Of a stretch of 64,000 nucleotides of DNA, positions 27,229 through 35,799 are shown piece by piece. The stretch lies in the NCBI GenBank assembly GCA_036346225.1, contig JARFIW010000941.1, positions 1,235,501-1,299,500 on the forward strand. The letters run 5' to 3'. Source of the DNA: Platerodrilus igneus (taxonomy: Eukaryota; Arthropoda; Insecta; Coleoptera; Lycidae). Numbering within the stretch: position 1 is the stretch's first letter; each line of letters starts with the position of its first letter. A program made the position numbers and the translations under genes. The notes under the pieces were generated by a model. It was not told the origin of the DNA, did no database searches, and worked only from the letters and a program-made list of their open reading frames with translations.

Positions 27229-30200
27229 ACCTGATAACGCCGCACGCCGATGTAGTAAACGTCCAGTTCCCTGCTGTCCGCCACCGCTCTGTTTTTCTAA
27301 TATCTTAATTTTAATTATGCCACGGCTTGCCCAGTTTAATTCACACAGAGTGCATAACGTTACGATGATCAAATAATTTACCCCTTTTTCCTTAAATCTT
27401 TGCCTGCTTAGAATGATTAAACGAAGTCGATCAATATTTGTATAATGAAAAGAAATAATATCTACACTTTTCAGTTTTGTAATCTCTCAAATATACCCTT
27501 AAATCAAATAATAATATTTAGATTATTTATCCCAAAAATTGTATCCCCTTTCTTTAATTTAAAGTCATTAAAAACGACGCTTTTACTGAAAAATCTAGAA
27601 CGTTCAAAACCTTTTCTCTTTTTTACGTAAATTTCTACGTATTAAAAATATTTTTGTTGACTCTTTACAAAATAGAAAAATATAGTCCGTGTTTAAATTA
27701 AAATTTGAAATGATGCCTTGTACTAGTTAGCCCTAACCTGTGATTTTCCTGGTGTGTCCTCTTTCCCTTTTGGTCTGCTGCTACGTGTTGTGAATCAACA
27801 CGCCTTTATTATCTTCGATTGAGTTGCTTTGTTAAAACAATGCTCTGCGTTGTGCTCTTCGTGCTTTACTTGGATTTACAGGGCGTTACTCAGATTTCCC
27901 TGGATGCTACTCAGATTTTTCTGACAGACTTTTCTTGATACAAGTTAGATTGCTCGGGTGCAACTTAGATATCCCAACTTAGAGCTCTACATTATTATAA
28001 ACATTTAACCTAAATTAAATAATAAATTTCTACTCACGTTTTCAGGAAACGGCGAAAGCTTTTTCATATATCTTTACTATAATTTGTTCTCAAATATCAT
28101 ATAACACCACTTTTCACAAACTTTAATAATTTAATTTGAAATTTATTTCGACGCTTAAATTTTCGAGTAACAGTGTTGCAGCTTCGACTTGGTTCAAATT
28201 GAGACTGCTCTTATCAAACTCTGGGCGTTATATAAGTTTATGCTATCTAAATTTAATTGGTTTATCTGAAAGTCTCGTAGCCAACCATAAGTTGTTTTTG
28301 ATATTCCTAGGAGTTCTACAAGTTTTAATTCTGATGAAACTATTCCGTGATTACATATTCTGCTCGTATTTCTATTATTTCACGATCTTTGACCGCCTGT
28401 TTTGTTATTATTACTGAAAATTTTAATTTACCTTGGTCTTTAATTTAGCTTATAGCCTTTGTTTGTGTAGATAAAGCTTTTGGGGAATTGAATAAATAAA
28501 CTGATGTAACATGAATGATGTAAATCAACATGTTTCTGTTTATAGCTTGTATTTAAAACTTATTTTAAAATGTGCATTTCTTATCAAAGCGCTTTACTAC
28601 ATTCTTTCTTTGTCGCATGCTTAATTGCGTGATGACTTACTAGGTTTTATCTTATTCCATGCGTATCTGTTTATAAACTTATGAACGCTTCTTGAAGTAG
28701 GTTAATTGCATGTATAATTATCTCCCTGCTGGATATGTGTTCTATTATTGAAAGACATGCTTACTGGCATTGATTAAGGTTAATTGTGGTCCTTATGCAG
28801 GGTGTTAAATGTTTGCTCTTTGCATAATATGCGAATTATTTATTTTCATGCTAAATAAATGCAGTTTTCTAATTCCTATTGCTATTTCCATTTACTACAC
28901 GACCCTTACGACTTAATACATCCCTAAATAACCCCCTTATCATAGCATTATATATATATATATTTCTGTGTGTGTGATAAAGACGTCACGAGAGGTCATT
29001 GGACGCGAAATTATATGAAAAATTACCATTCAAAGAGAAGAAAACGAGAAAAATTTAAAATTTCCAATTATTTTATTATTATACCCTGTATAAATAAGCG
29101 TTCTTAGAAAACATAAAAGAAGTCTTATGTAATTAAATTCCATGTATTGCAGTCATTGCGGAGATCGTGAAACGAATAAAAACTTACAAGTCCCATTTTT
29201 AGATCAATTCTTTTCAGCCGAGTGAGATATTTGTGTAAATTCATTCTTGTTAAAGATACCTTAAAATACATTTTCTGTACTTTATTAGAATGCAAAACAT
29301 ATTAGAATTCTTCGAACTTTATACAATACAAACATTCAATTTCTACGTACATTTCCAACGGTTACCCAATTCTTAAAACGCTCTAACTAACGTAAGTAAA
29401 CAACTCCAACCGCCACCGACATTCTAGAAATTTTCCCCACACCAACAAGCTCACGTAAACATGACAAACACGCATGCCTAATTAAGATTTTTGTCGAATT
29501 TTAATAATCCTACTCTTGTATATTTACTCCAACTGACAAAGTTAACGTTTAAAATAGGCCCCTAATCCAACATATGTAGTATCTATCTTACTCCAACCTA
29601 CGTCCCAAAATCACCTCTCTCTTGCTACACGCAACTATCCTTTACTTCGTCTACCGTCCCCGTTGTCAACGAACGTTAACGTTCAATCTACGCCTATTTC
29701 ACTTGTACATATTCTATCTAATAATCTCTTCTCGTTTCCTTGTTTGCAAGTTTTGTCGTAACTGACGAAATCACCCTCTCCAAATCAAGTTTTATATCTT
29801 TTTAACGAGGCTATAAATCTATCCTTCGATGACCGCGATATCCAACACTACCTAGAATTTGCTTGTTATTTGTGCAATGTTTTATCCTCTAATTAAAACT
29901 ACACAGAAATTGCGACGGTTCCACTTGTTTATTTAATTTAATACTAGGAAGGCTGTTTCAAAACACTTTTACAACATCTCGTAAATAATCCAACGGCCAA
30001 CCTTGCTTGTAAACTAAACGAGTTAAAATTTTAGAAACGCTTTTTATAAAATATTCCTATACTCTATACTTAAATACAATGGTTAAAATGTTTATATTAT
30101 CAGCTTTGAAATGCTATCTTATATACGCAATACCTTATGAATATTTACAATTTCAGAATTATGAAAATTAACTTTTAGCTTTCTAAAACACTACAGTAGA

Positions 30201-30329
30201 ATTATTAATTTCTACCCTAACTATTTGAAAAGCGCTTCAAATTGTAATTTCTTGTTTTTACATGCCGAATTACGAAACAAGCCACCAAATGAATTATTAC
30301 TGCCCTTTTAACACTCAAAAATCAAAGTA

Positions 30330-30390
<61 letters not shown>

Positions 30391-33300
30391 ACATTTCACA
30401 TATGCTCTCTATACTCGAATGTAAGCAACTACCTATCGGAAACTTCTTCAAATTTTTTGATATTTTAGTGAGAATGGCATTGCCAGACAAAATTAAATAT
30501 TATTAGCTAATCTATGGCAACTAAGGTGGAAATAGCAAATGACCTATTATCCGCTATAATATTAGCGGCCTTTCTAAGAAAATACTACTCTGAATGTTAG
30601 TGAGGATCTTCGTCGACAAAAGCTAACCCGTTTCTAGCTTAATGGTGACATAATTTTGTCTGGCGGTGAATAGTTTAAAATTGTAAACGAAAATAATTAT
30701 TGGTTATTTCACAAAGAGAAAAGTCAAAAACCGGTTTCGCAGCTCATCAGACTAGAGCATATCTCTTTGCAAAACAACCAACAAAGATCTTGAATTATAA
30801 GGGAACCATAGCGTATTGATATAAACAAAACACTTCCCATACTTCCTCTATACTCGAATGTAAGCAATTATCAGAGACTTCTTCAAATCTCCGATATTCT
30901 AGTGAAGATGGTATTGCCAGACAAAATTTAATAATATCAACTGGTCTACGACAATTAGGTTGAAAATATCAAATTTTCTATTATTCACTATAACATTAGC
31001 GGACCATCTAAGAAAGTATTACAACTACTGCTACTGGGATCTCGGTCGACAGAAGCTAATGCACTTCTAGCTTAATGGTGACATAATTTTGTCTGGAAAT
31101 TAGTTGTTCAAGTACAGTGAACGAAAATTAATTTGTTGGCTCTTTTACAAAGGGCAAAACCAATGACCGGTTTTGATGTGGCCGCAGCTCATCAGACTGC
31201 TGCAATTCTCTTTGCAAAACAACTAATAAAGGTCTTGAATTACAAGGGATCATAGTGTTTTAATATATACAAAACATGTCCCATACGCTTTCTATACTCG
31301 AATGTAAGCAACTAACTATCGGAAACTTCTTAAAATCTCCAATATTTTAATGAAGATGGCATTGCCAGATTAAATTTAATAATATTAACTGGTCTATTAC
31401 AATTAAGTTGAAATAAAAAATGACTTATTATCCACAATAACATTAGCGGATCTTCTAAGACAGTACTACACCTAATCTTACTGGAGATCTCGGGCGACAG
31501 AAGCTAACACGTTTCTAGTTAATTGGCGACATAATTTTATCTGGAATCGAGTGATTCAAGTATAGGGCAAGAAAATTAATTTGTTGGTTATTTTACAAAG
31601 AAAAAACCAGTGACCGGTTTCCCTGTGGCAGGACAACCAACAAAGATCTTGAACAACATTTCACATACGCCCTCTATACTCGCATGTAAGCAACTATCTA
31701 TCGGAAACTTCTTAAAATTTCCGATATTTTAGTGAAAATGGCATTGTCAGACAAAATTTAATATTATTAGCTAGTCTATGACAACTAAGGTGGACATAAC
31801 AAATGACCCATTATCCACTCTAATACTAGCGGACCTTCTAAGAAAGTACTACTCCTATTGTTAGTGCGGATCTTGGTCGACAGAAGCTAACACGCTTCTA
31901 GCTTAATGGTGACATATAATTTTGTCTGGCGGTGAGTAGTTCAAATTTGTGAACGAAAATAATTCTTGGTTATTTTACAAAGAGAAAGCCAATGCGCGGT
32001 TTCGCTGTGGTTGCAGCTTATCAAGCTGGCGCATTTCTCTTTGCAAAATAACCAACAAAAATTTTGAAGTCCAGTGTATTAATATATACAAAATAATTTC
32101 CCATACGCTCTCTATACTCGAATGTAAGCAACTATTGGAAACTTTTAAATTTCCGAAATATTAGTGAAAATGGCATTGCCAGACATAATTTAATAATATT
32201 AACTAGTCTATTACAACTAGGGTGGAAATAACAAATGACCTAATATTCAGTACAACATTAGCGAACCTTCTAAAAAAGTACTACACCTAATGTTACTGGT
32301 GAGATCGGTCAACAGAAGCTAACGCCCTTCTAGCTAAATAGTGACATATAATTTTGTCTGGAGATTAGTAGTTGAAGTACAGTGAACGAAAATTAATTTG
32401 TTGCTTATTTTACAAAAAGGAAGGCCAATGACCAGTTTCGCTGCGGTTGCAGCTCATCAGACTGGCACGTTTCTCTTTGCAGAACAACCAACAAAGATCT
32501 TGAATTATAATGGAGTCATAGTGTATTAATATATACAAAACATTTCCCATACGTCCTCTATACTCGAACCTACCTAACAAAAATTTCTTCAAATTTCTGA
32601 TATTTTAGTGAAAATGGCATCGCCAGACAAAATTTAATAATATTAACTAATCTATGACAACTAAAGCGGAAATAACAGATGACCAACGTTAGCGGATTTT
32701 CTAAGACAGTGCTTTACCTAATGTTACTGGGGATCTGAGTCGACAGAAGCTAACGTATTTCTAGCTTAATGGTGACATGTAACTTTGTCTGGTAATAATA
32801 ATTCAAGTATAGTAAACTAAAATTAATTTGTTGTTTATTATACCAAGAGAGAAAAGCCAATGGCCGGTTTCGATGTTATTTCAGCTCATCAAAATAGCGA
32901 ATTTCTCTTTGCAAACCAACCACTTGTATTATTAGAAAATCTTAGTGTATTATATACAAAACAATTCCCATACTCCCTTTATATTCCAATGTAACTAACT
33001 AAAATAACTAAATAAAATAACCAACAAATAAATTTTCGTTCACAATACTTGAACCACTCATCCCCAGACAAAATTATGTCACCATTAAGCTAGAGATCCC
33101 AGTACCATTAGTTGTAATATTTTCTTAAAAGGTCCGCTAGTGTTATAGTGGGTAGTAGGTCATTTGTTATTTTCAACTTAATTGTCATGCACCAGTTGAT
33201 ATTATTAAGTTTTGTCTGCCAATGCTATCTTCACTAAAATATCGGAGATTTGGAAAAGTTTCCGATAGTTAGTTGCTTACATTCGTGTATAGAGGGCGAA

Positions 33301-34599
33301 TAGGAAAGGTTTTGTATATATTAATACACTATGATTTCCTTATAATTCAAGATCTTTGTTGGTTGTTTTGCAAAGAGAAATGAGCAAGTCTGTTGAGCTG
33401 CAACTACAGCGAAACCGGTTATTGGCTTTTGTCTTTGTAAAATAACTAACAAATAAATTTCGTTCAATATAGTTTAACTATTCATTTCTAGACATAACTA
33501 TTTGTCACCATGTGTGCTAGAAGCGAATTAGCTTCTGTTGACCGAGATACTCAGTAACATTATGTTTAGTACTTTCTCAGAAGGTTCGTTAATCTTATAG
33601 TGGGTAATAGGCCATTCATTATTTCCAAGTAACTTTAGTATTAATTGAACTTGCATTTAGTTTGTTAATATTATGCCACATAATTAACAGTACTTTACTT
33701 TAGTGTTTTGATTTATTATATTGTCATTAACACATAGAAAAAGTTAATTGAATCACTTCTTGAAAATGCAGATATCCAAAACTCCTTTAAAGATAGTCTT
33801 ATAGGGTGTTGTAAACGCAATGAAACCTCCAAGATAGTGTTAAATTTGTAATGAAAATCTGTGTTCAAAACAGAAGAACCATATTTAAAAAAATCCGATG
33901 ATGAGTAATAATAGTAAAACTGGAATGAAAACTGACTGTGTCATGTTAAAATTGCCATGAAAAAAGTTGATTCTTTGCACCAGCATTGAAGCAGTGTTAA
34001 GAAAAAATCAAATCAAAATTCAATTGATTTTCAAATTTTCAAAAAAAAATTACAGCATCACTTTCAACCGGCATTTTCGTGACCTCCTAAGTACATAACC
34101 TTTTTTTCCCACTTGAGCGAATTTGAATCTCAGTCATTTCCGAGCCTTCTATAGTGAGAATTCTTATCTTAGACACGGTGTATTGTAGACAATTTCTAAG
34201 TATTATATACAATGACTAATGTCGATAACATGTACAATGATTTATCAATAAACAATTTCATTCCCTGAAATAAGAGTACACAACCACACTTTGTATTTGT
34301 CAAGAAAAATATATTTACTTACTTTGTAAGCATTCGTAATGCGTCCTGTTGCGATCAACGAGAATATAATGGTCTTTACATTTACACTTGCCTAAATTTT
34401 TGCCATCATTCCCAACACAAAAACTATTGTCAAAACAATCCGAGTCATACTTGCAAGATATATACGATTCTGTGGGTGTAAAAAATTAAATAAAATAATT
34501 TAAGTTTGTAGCCTTACGTTGTCGTTCCAATCCATTAAGTTGTGGCGTACTAATTGAGTAAATAATTAAAAATATCCATAGTCTTACTATGTTTATCAT
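7131..34599 (-). CDS. EB-module cysteine-rich secreted/membrane protein, five exons
   Basis: Assembled from exons 34599-34518, 34469-34323, 15421-15275, 15221-14961 and 7486-7131. Every intron is GT-AG and phase 1, the summed CDS is 993 bp, and the frame stays open to TAG: 330 residues. Residues 1-~20 form a hydrophobic signal peptide. Residues ~33-305 hold six cysteine modules with the EB pattern (C-x5/6-C-x7-12-C-x4-8-C-x-C-x8-14-C): one in exon 2, one in exon 3, two in exon 4, two in exon 5. The end (INILILLLIIIVLYW) is a membrane segment, or alternatively a GPI signal. NRT in exon 2 and NNT in exon 4 are glycosylation sequons. Introns are 48 bp, 18.9 kb, 53 bp and 7.5 kb; the long ones carry most of the repeats in this window. 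EB/EGF-like modules act extracellularly; the ligand and role are unknown. Extra exons in the long introns cannot be excluded. Confidence 0.85.
7521..7580. repeat. (TA)n microsatellite pair
   Basis: Two TA tracts, 7521-7546 and 7562-7580, separated by 15 bp. The second abuts the start of a family B element at 7584. Confidence 0.95.
7584..7720 (+). mobile_element. LTR-like family B, copy 1 (start)
   Basis: Begins TGACCTGATAAAAGGTCA directly after a (TA)n tract. It shares a diverged first ~130 bp with copies at 19217, 28967 and 10452 (minus), including a later CCTGTATA..AAG block. The far end is not found. No coding sequence, so it is probably a solo LTR or other non-autonomous element in the EB gene intron. 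Confidence 0.6.
7596..7611 (+). promoter_or_regulatory. DR4 nuclear-receptor-like repeat in family B copy 1
   Basis: AGGTCA, spacer CGTG, TGGTCA. The same arrangement is at the same place in the three other family B copies. Confidence 0.45.
7960..8610 (+). repeat. direct duplication, unit 1
   Basis: About 650 bp repeated in the same orientation at ~8940-9560. Shared stretches include the blocks around 8090, 8225-8300 (GCGACGCCACAATAATCGTA) and 8460-8560 (TCGATCGCGAAATGTTATTT). Non-coding, inside the last EB intron. May be two copies of one LTR or element; its ends are not defined. Confidence 0.75.
8940..9560 (+). repeat. direct duplication, unit 2
   Basis: Second, diverged copy of the 7960-8610 unit, about 980 bp downstream. 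The same landmarks occur in the same order with small indels. Confidence 0.75.
9561..10329. other. no recognisable gene
   Basis: AT-rich intronic sequence with no domain-like frame. It may be the body of the minus-strand family B copy that ends at 10452. Confidence 0.45.
10330..10452 (-). mobile_element. LTR-like family B, copy 4 (start, minus strand)
   Basis: Read on the minus strand from 10452: TGATGTGATAAAGAGGTCA and so on, matching the start of the other family B copies, with a (TA)n tract directly outside it. The inner limit is unknown. Confidence 0.6.
10423..10438 (-). promoter_or_regulatory. DR4 nuclear-receptor-like repeat in family B copy 4
   Basis: Minus strand: AGGTCA, spacer CCAG, AGGTTA. 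Confidence 0.4.
10458..10521. repeat. (TA)n microsatellite
   Basis: About 64 bp of TA between family B copy 4 and a short tandem repeat. Confidence 0.95.
10545..10700 (+). repeat. ~50-bp tandem repeat, about 3 copies
   Basis: Diverged units of the form TTGRCGTCAATAAAAGTGCTGTG plus ~30 bp. They resemble the terminal part of LTR-C (GGGCGTCATAAACTGCTGTG near 54025), so this may be an amplified LTR end. It starts just after a (TA)n tract. Confidence 0.65.
10701..14930. other. long intronic stretch without a supported gene
   Basis: AT-rich with numerous stops in all frames. Around 11860-12090 a lysine-rich plus-strand read suggests a decayed transposon frame but shows no diagnostic motif. Confidence 0.45.
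14961..15221 (-). CDS. EB gene exon 4: third and fourth cysteine modules
   Basis: A 261-bp phase-1 exon with two cysteine modules. The first runs from DWCTSNYNC to LKNCIP and the second from GKICEKSESC to NNTVCLK. The acceptor follows GGGTTTAG and the donor is G|GTAAGC at 14955-14960. The frame runs only 23 bp past the donor to a stop in intron sequence. The split codon G+CT gives Ala with exon 5. Confidence 0.87.
15275..15421 (-). CDS. EB gene exon 3: second cysteine module
   Basis: A 147-bp phase-1 exon. The acceptor is CTGTTACAG at 15422-15430 on the plus coordinates and the donor is G|GTAAGT. The module reads SLCTRDIQC, CNEQSECQCAPGS, MCYKD. A 53-bp intron (15222-15274) leads to exon 4 and the split codon G+AT gives Asp. 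Confidence 0.87.
15691..15726. repeat. (TA)n microsatellite
   Basis: 36 bp of TA. The sequence just before it (GCGTTATCTATCGA) resembles the end of family A elements, hinting at a truncated copy. Confidence 0.95.
15727..17503. other. intronic stretch without a supported gene
   Basis: No protein-like frame. It contains the short tandem repeat at 16388-16497 and a hairpin-forming GGATGCGT/ACGCATCC pair near 17175-17211. Confidence 0.45.
16388..16497 (+). repeat. ~27-31 bp tandem repeat, four copies
   Basis: Four units sharing the core GCTCAATCCAAATCTATTC with variable 7-12 bp linkers. Weaker echoes (AATCAATCCAA) continue to ~16600. Confidence 0.75.
17504..19152 (+). mobile_element. LTR-like family A element, copy 1
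   Basis: Starts TGCTGTGATAAGAGG and ends GTTATCATATCA, so the termini are TG...CA with an 11-bp imperfect inverted repeat (TGMTRTGATAA). TA-rich sequence flanks both sides. A second copy in opposite orientation is at 27227-28947. The two share blocks at both ends, for example GGGTCGTGTAGTAA, AAAACTGCATTTATTTAGCA and GATCATCGTAACGTT. It is 1,649 bp with no coding frame: a solo LTR is most likely, a non-autonomous DNA element possible. Confidence 0.7.
19153..19216. repeat. (TA)n microsatellite between families A and B
   Basis: About 64 bp of TA interrupted once by ACATA; it separates the end of family A copy 1 from the start of family B copy 2. Confidence 0.95.
19217..20972 (+). mobile_element. 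LTR-like family B, copy 2 (end uncertain)
   Basis: Begins TGATGTGATAAGGTCATAA after (TA)n and shares its first ~120 bp with the other family B copies. I cannot see its end before the Tc1/mariner element that starts at 20973. No protein-like frame. Confidence 0.5.
19227..19242 (+). promoter_or_regulatory. perfect DR4 AGGTCA repeat in family B copy 2
   Basis: AGGTCA, spacer TAAG, AGGTCA: the least decayed of the four family B repeats. Confidence 0.5.
21644..23505. mobile_element. solo LTR inserted in the transposon's left arm
   Basis: The left arm stops at GATACAT and resumes at ACATTAAC; comparison with the intact right arm shows a clean insertion of 1,862 bp. It starts TGAAACGG, ends TTGTTACA, and is flanked by ACAT on both sides (21640-21643 and 23506-23509), a 4-bp target duplication typical of Gypsy-type LTRs. 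AATAAA signals lie near 23444. Frames at 22817-22999 and 23047-23355 have no recognisable domain. Confidence 0.75.
23598..24717 (+). pseudogene. Tc1/mariner-type transposase, broken
   Basis: N-terminal helix-turn-helix region (NFTNQDSLGMIIIYGECNR) at 23598-23822. After a frameshift comes SRSSIYIILK (23879 onward), then the DDE domain: IIWSNEAKF (first acidic position), QHDGAPAH (second Asp, ~24402) and RSPDL (third Asp, ~24510). The C-terminal segment 24536-24717 ends at a stop. I count 36 residues between the second and third Asp. The first position is Asn, not the Asp expected in WSDE; the copy at 41326 keeps WSDE. With stops and at least three frame changes it cannot be active. Confidence 0.85.
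24895..25788 (-). repeat. right inverted arm of the Tc1/mariner element
   Basis: Reverse complement of 20973-21643 plus 23510-~23720. It contains a backward copy of the transposase 5' end (ECNRFLRRTGDIFHQ on the minus strand near 24910-24970). Confidence 0.85.
25799..27152. mobile_element. foldback (hairpin) element 1
   Basis: Near-perfect inverted repeat. The left arm, ~25799-26412, starts TGATGATATATTATTAATGG; the right arm, ~26521-27152, ends with its complement; the loop is ~108 bp. The arms carry a TG/ATGT-rich tract (26135-26290 and its mirror) but no coding frame. It begins 10 bp after the Tc1/mariner right end and finishes ~30 bp before a (TA)n tract. Probably a non-autonomous foldback transposon; its class is unknown. 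Confidence 0.85.
27182..27226. repeat. (TA)n microsatellite
   Basis: About 45 bp of TA abutting the end of family A copy 2. Confidence 0.95.
27227..28947 (-). mobile_element. LTR-like family A element, copy 2 (minus strand)
   Basis: On the minus strand it starts TGCTATGATAAGGGGG at 28947 and ends GCGTTATCAGGTCA at 27227, with TA tracts on both sides. It is 1,721 bp and homologous along its length to 17504-19152. The frame at 28136-28417 is not protein-like. Confidence 0.7.
28967..30328 (+). mobile_element. LTR-like family B, copy 3
   Basis: Starts TGTGTGTGATAAAGACGTCA after TA-rich sequence and runs to the next (TA)n tract at 30330, about 1.36 kb. The first ~130 bp match the other family B starts. 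The 3' terminus is not a clear match to the 5' end, so the limit is inferred from the TA tract. No coding sequence. Confidence 0.55.
28983..28998 (+). promoter_or_regulatory. DR4-like repeat in family B copy 3
   Basis: ACGTCA, spacer CGAG, AGGTCA. Confidence 0.4.
30330..30388. repeat. (TA)n microsatellite
   Basis: 59 bp of TA with one G interruption; the tandem array starts immediately after it. Confidence 0.95.
30389..33650. repeat. ~440-bp tandem array with a polarity switch
   Basis: The landmark ATACTCGAATGTAAGCA recurs at 30411, 30850, 31294, 31676, 32114, 32560 and, decayed, 32981: seven direct copies spaced 382-446 bp. From ~33000 the units run in the opposite direction (landmark complement near 33285-33300) for about 1.5 units. 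Each unit has internal inverted segments: CCAGACAAAATT against AATTTTGTCTGG, and TTGGTTATTTTACAAAGAG against CTCTTTGCAAAACAACCAA. No protein is encoded. It may be a satellite or the repeat-built arms of a Foldback-type element. Confidence 0.85.
33651..34322. other. no recognisable gene
   Basis: AT-rich intron sequence up to EB exon 2; nothing diagnostic. Confidence 0.5.
34323..34469 (-). CDS. EB gene exon 2: first cysteine module
   Basis: A 147-bp phase-1 exon. It encodes one six-cysteine EB-like module beginning SYISCKYDSDC and ending HYECLQ, with an NRT sequon. The donor A|GTAAGT is strong. The split codon A+CC (Thr) joins in frame to exon 3, 18.9 kb away. It has the same length and phase as exon 3, which fits module duplication by exon shuffling. 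Confidence 0.85.
34518..34599 (-). CDS. EB gene exon 1: start codon and signal peptide
   Basis: ATG at 34599-34597 opens 27 codons plus one base, with a hydrophobic core (LWIFLIIYSIS) and a plausible cleavage region near TPQL. The donor is C|GTAAGG. A 48-bp intron (34470-34517) ends in CACCCACAG. The split codon C+AA gives Gln, joining in frame to exon 2. Upstream stops and the signal-peptide character fix the start; the promoter was not identified. Confidence 0.82.
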
Positions 34600-35033
34600 G
34601 TCTAAAAGTAACTATTCTACCTGTATACATCCATACGATTAGTTTAAATTATATTAACCTGTTGTATTACCCATTGCTTTATCGCTACTTTGCAAACAAG
34701 AGATAGTGATATCATTGAAGCGGTGTCATCGTAACGTAGTGGGTTGCAAACAAAATAACTTTGTAAATCTGAAAGTGCTGTTGTGGTGGATATATAATAG
34801 ATGAAGTCAGTGACGTATCTAGCATTTGAAGACGTGTGGAACAGGTCATTAAAAAGGCGGCACAATAGTTTTCAGGTATCTATTTTAAAAATATTAATTA
34901 TATTTTTATTAGCATACACAGGTTCAAACTATTATACCTATCCTTAATTAAGAAAATATCTTTTTGCATGAAAAAAACTTATAAAATATAATATTGCAAA
35001 AACATTTAAATACTTACTTAATTATAACAGTAT

Positions 35034-35290
35034 TCATCTGGTTTTAACGCACTTAAACTTATCCAAAATAACAGTAAAATCTACTTTTTTTGCATAATCA
35101 GATTCAATGCTTAAAATGGAAAAATTGTTTACTCTTTCTTGTAGCATAGTTGACCTAAGATACGTTTTAATTTGTTTAAGACGACTAAAGTTTCTTTCAG
35201 CATTTGTACTGTTTGTCCCAACAGTTAAAAATATTCTATACAATTTGGAAATGTTAGTAAAGGTAGACTCTAAATTATTCGATACAGGAA
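35034..35290 (-). pseudogene. hAT transposase C-terminal dimerisation domain fragment
   Basis: The minus-strand frame reads KLYRIFLTVGTNSTNAERNF followed by SRLKQIKTYLRSTMLQERVN and ILSIES. This is the classic hAT C-terminal dimerisation signature with its AERNFS box. It is cut at ~35290, where a plus-strand LINE fragment begins, so the catalytic part is gone. No hAT ends are visible. Confidence 0.85.
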
Positions 35291-35690
35291 ATGATAAAAG
35301 GGGTGAGACAGGAATGTGCCCTATCCCCATTGATTTTTAACTTGTACATTGAAGAGGCAATGAATATTGTCAAATGCAGGAAGACATTTGGAATTACTAT
35401 GCAGGAACAAAAGATTGATATGCTTAGATTTGCAGAAGATATAGCGGTATTAGCATCTAGCAAAGAAGAGTTAGAAGCTGCCCTTAATGAAATGGAAACG
35501 GTTCTAACTGAGGGATATGGTATGAAAATTAACAAAAATAAAACTAAAGTACTAGTATGCAAAGTAGGGGAAAATAAATCAAAAACAAGAATACAAATAG
35601 GTAACAAGAACTTACAAGAGGTTAAGGATTTCTGCTACCTAGGAAGCCAAATAACGCAAGATGGGAATAGCTATGGGGTCCAGTTAATAT
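35288..35690 (+). pseudogene. LINE reverse transcriptase fragment, second copy
   Basis: Same LINE family as 1342-2960. GVRQECALSPLIFNLYIEEA is followed by RFAEDIAVLA, where the catalytic FADD box has become FAED, then NKNKTKVLVCKVGENKS and FCYLGSQITQDG. Truncated at both ends, about 400 bp, and lying between hAT-type sequence and the Penelope-like hairpin. Confidence 0.85.
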
Positions 35691-35799
35691 ACTTACAACA
35701 TCTGGAGGTTTCAATGAAGTAGAAAATCTACAGTTTATTGCTTTTGTTTCAAATTTTTGCTGACTAAACGTATAAAACGTTATTAAAGGTCCATTAAAG

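Noticed and set aside
30308..30490. 60-codon frame over a TA tract
   Set aside because: Tyr/Ile repeats from (TA)n joined to tandem-array sequence.
30389..33650. CRISPR-like array
   Set aside because: Repeat units are ~440 bp, diverged and non-alternating, in eukaryotic DNA.
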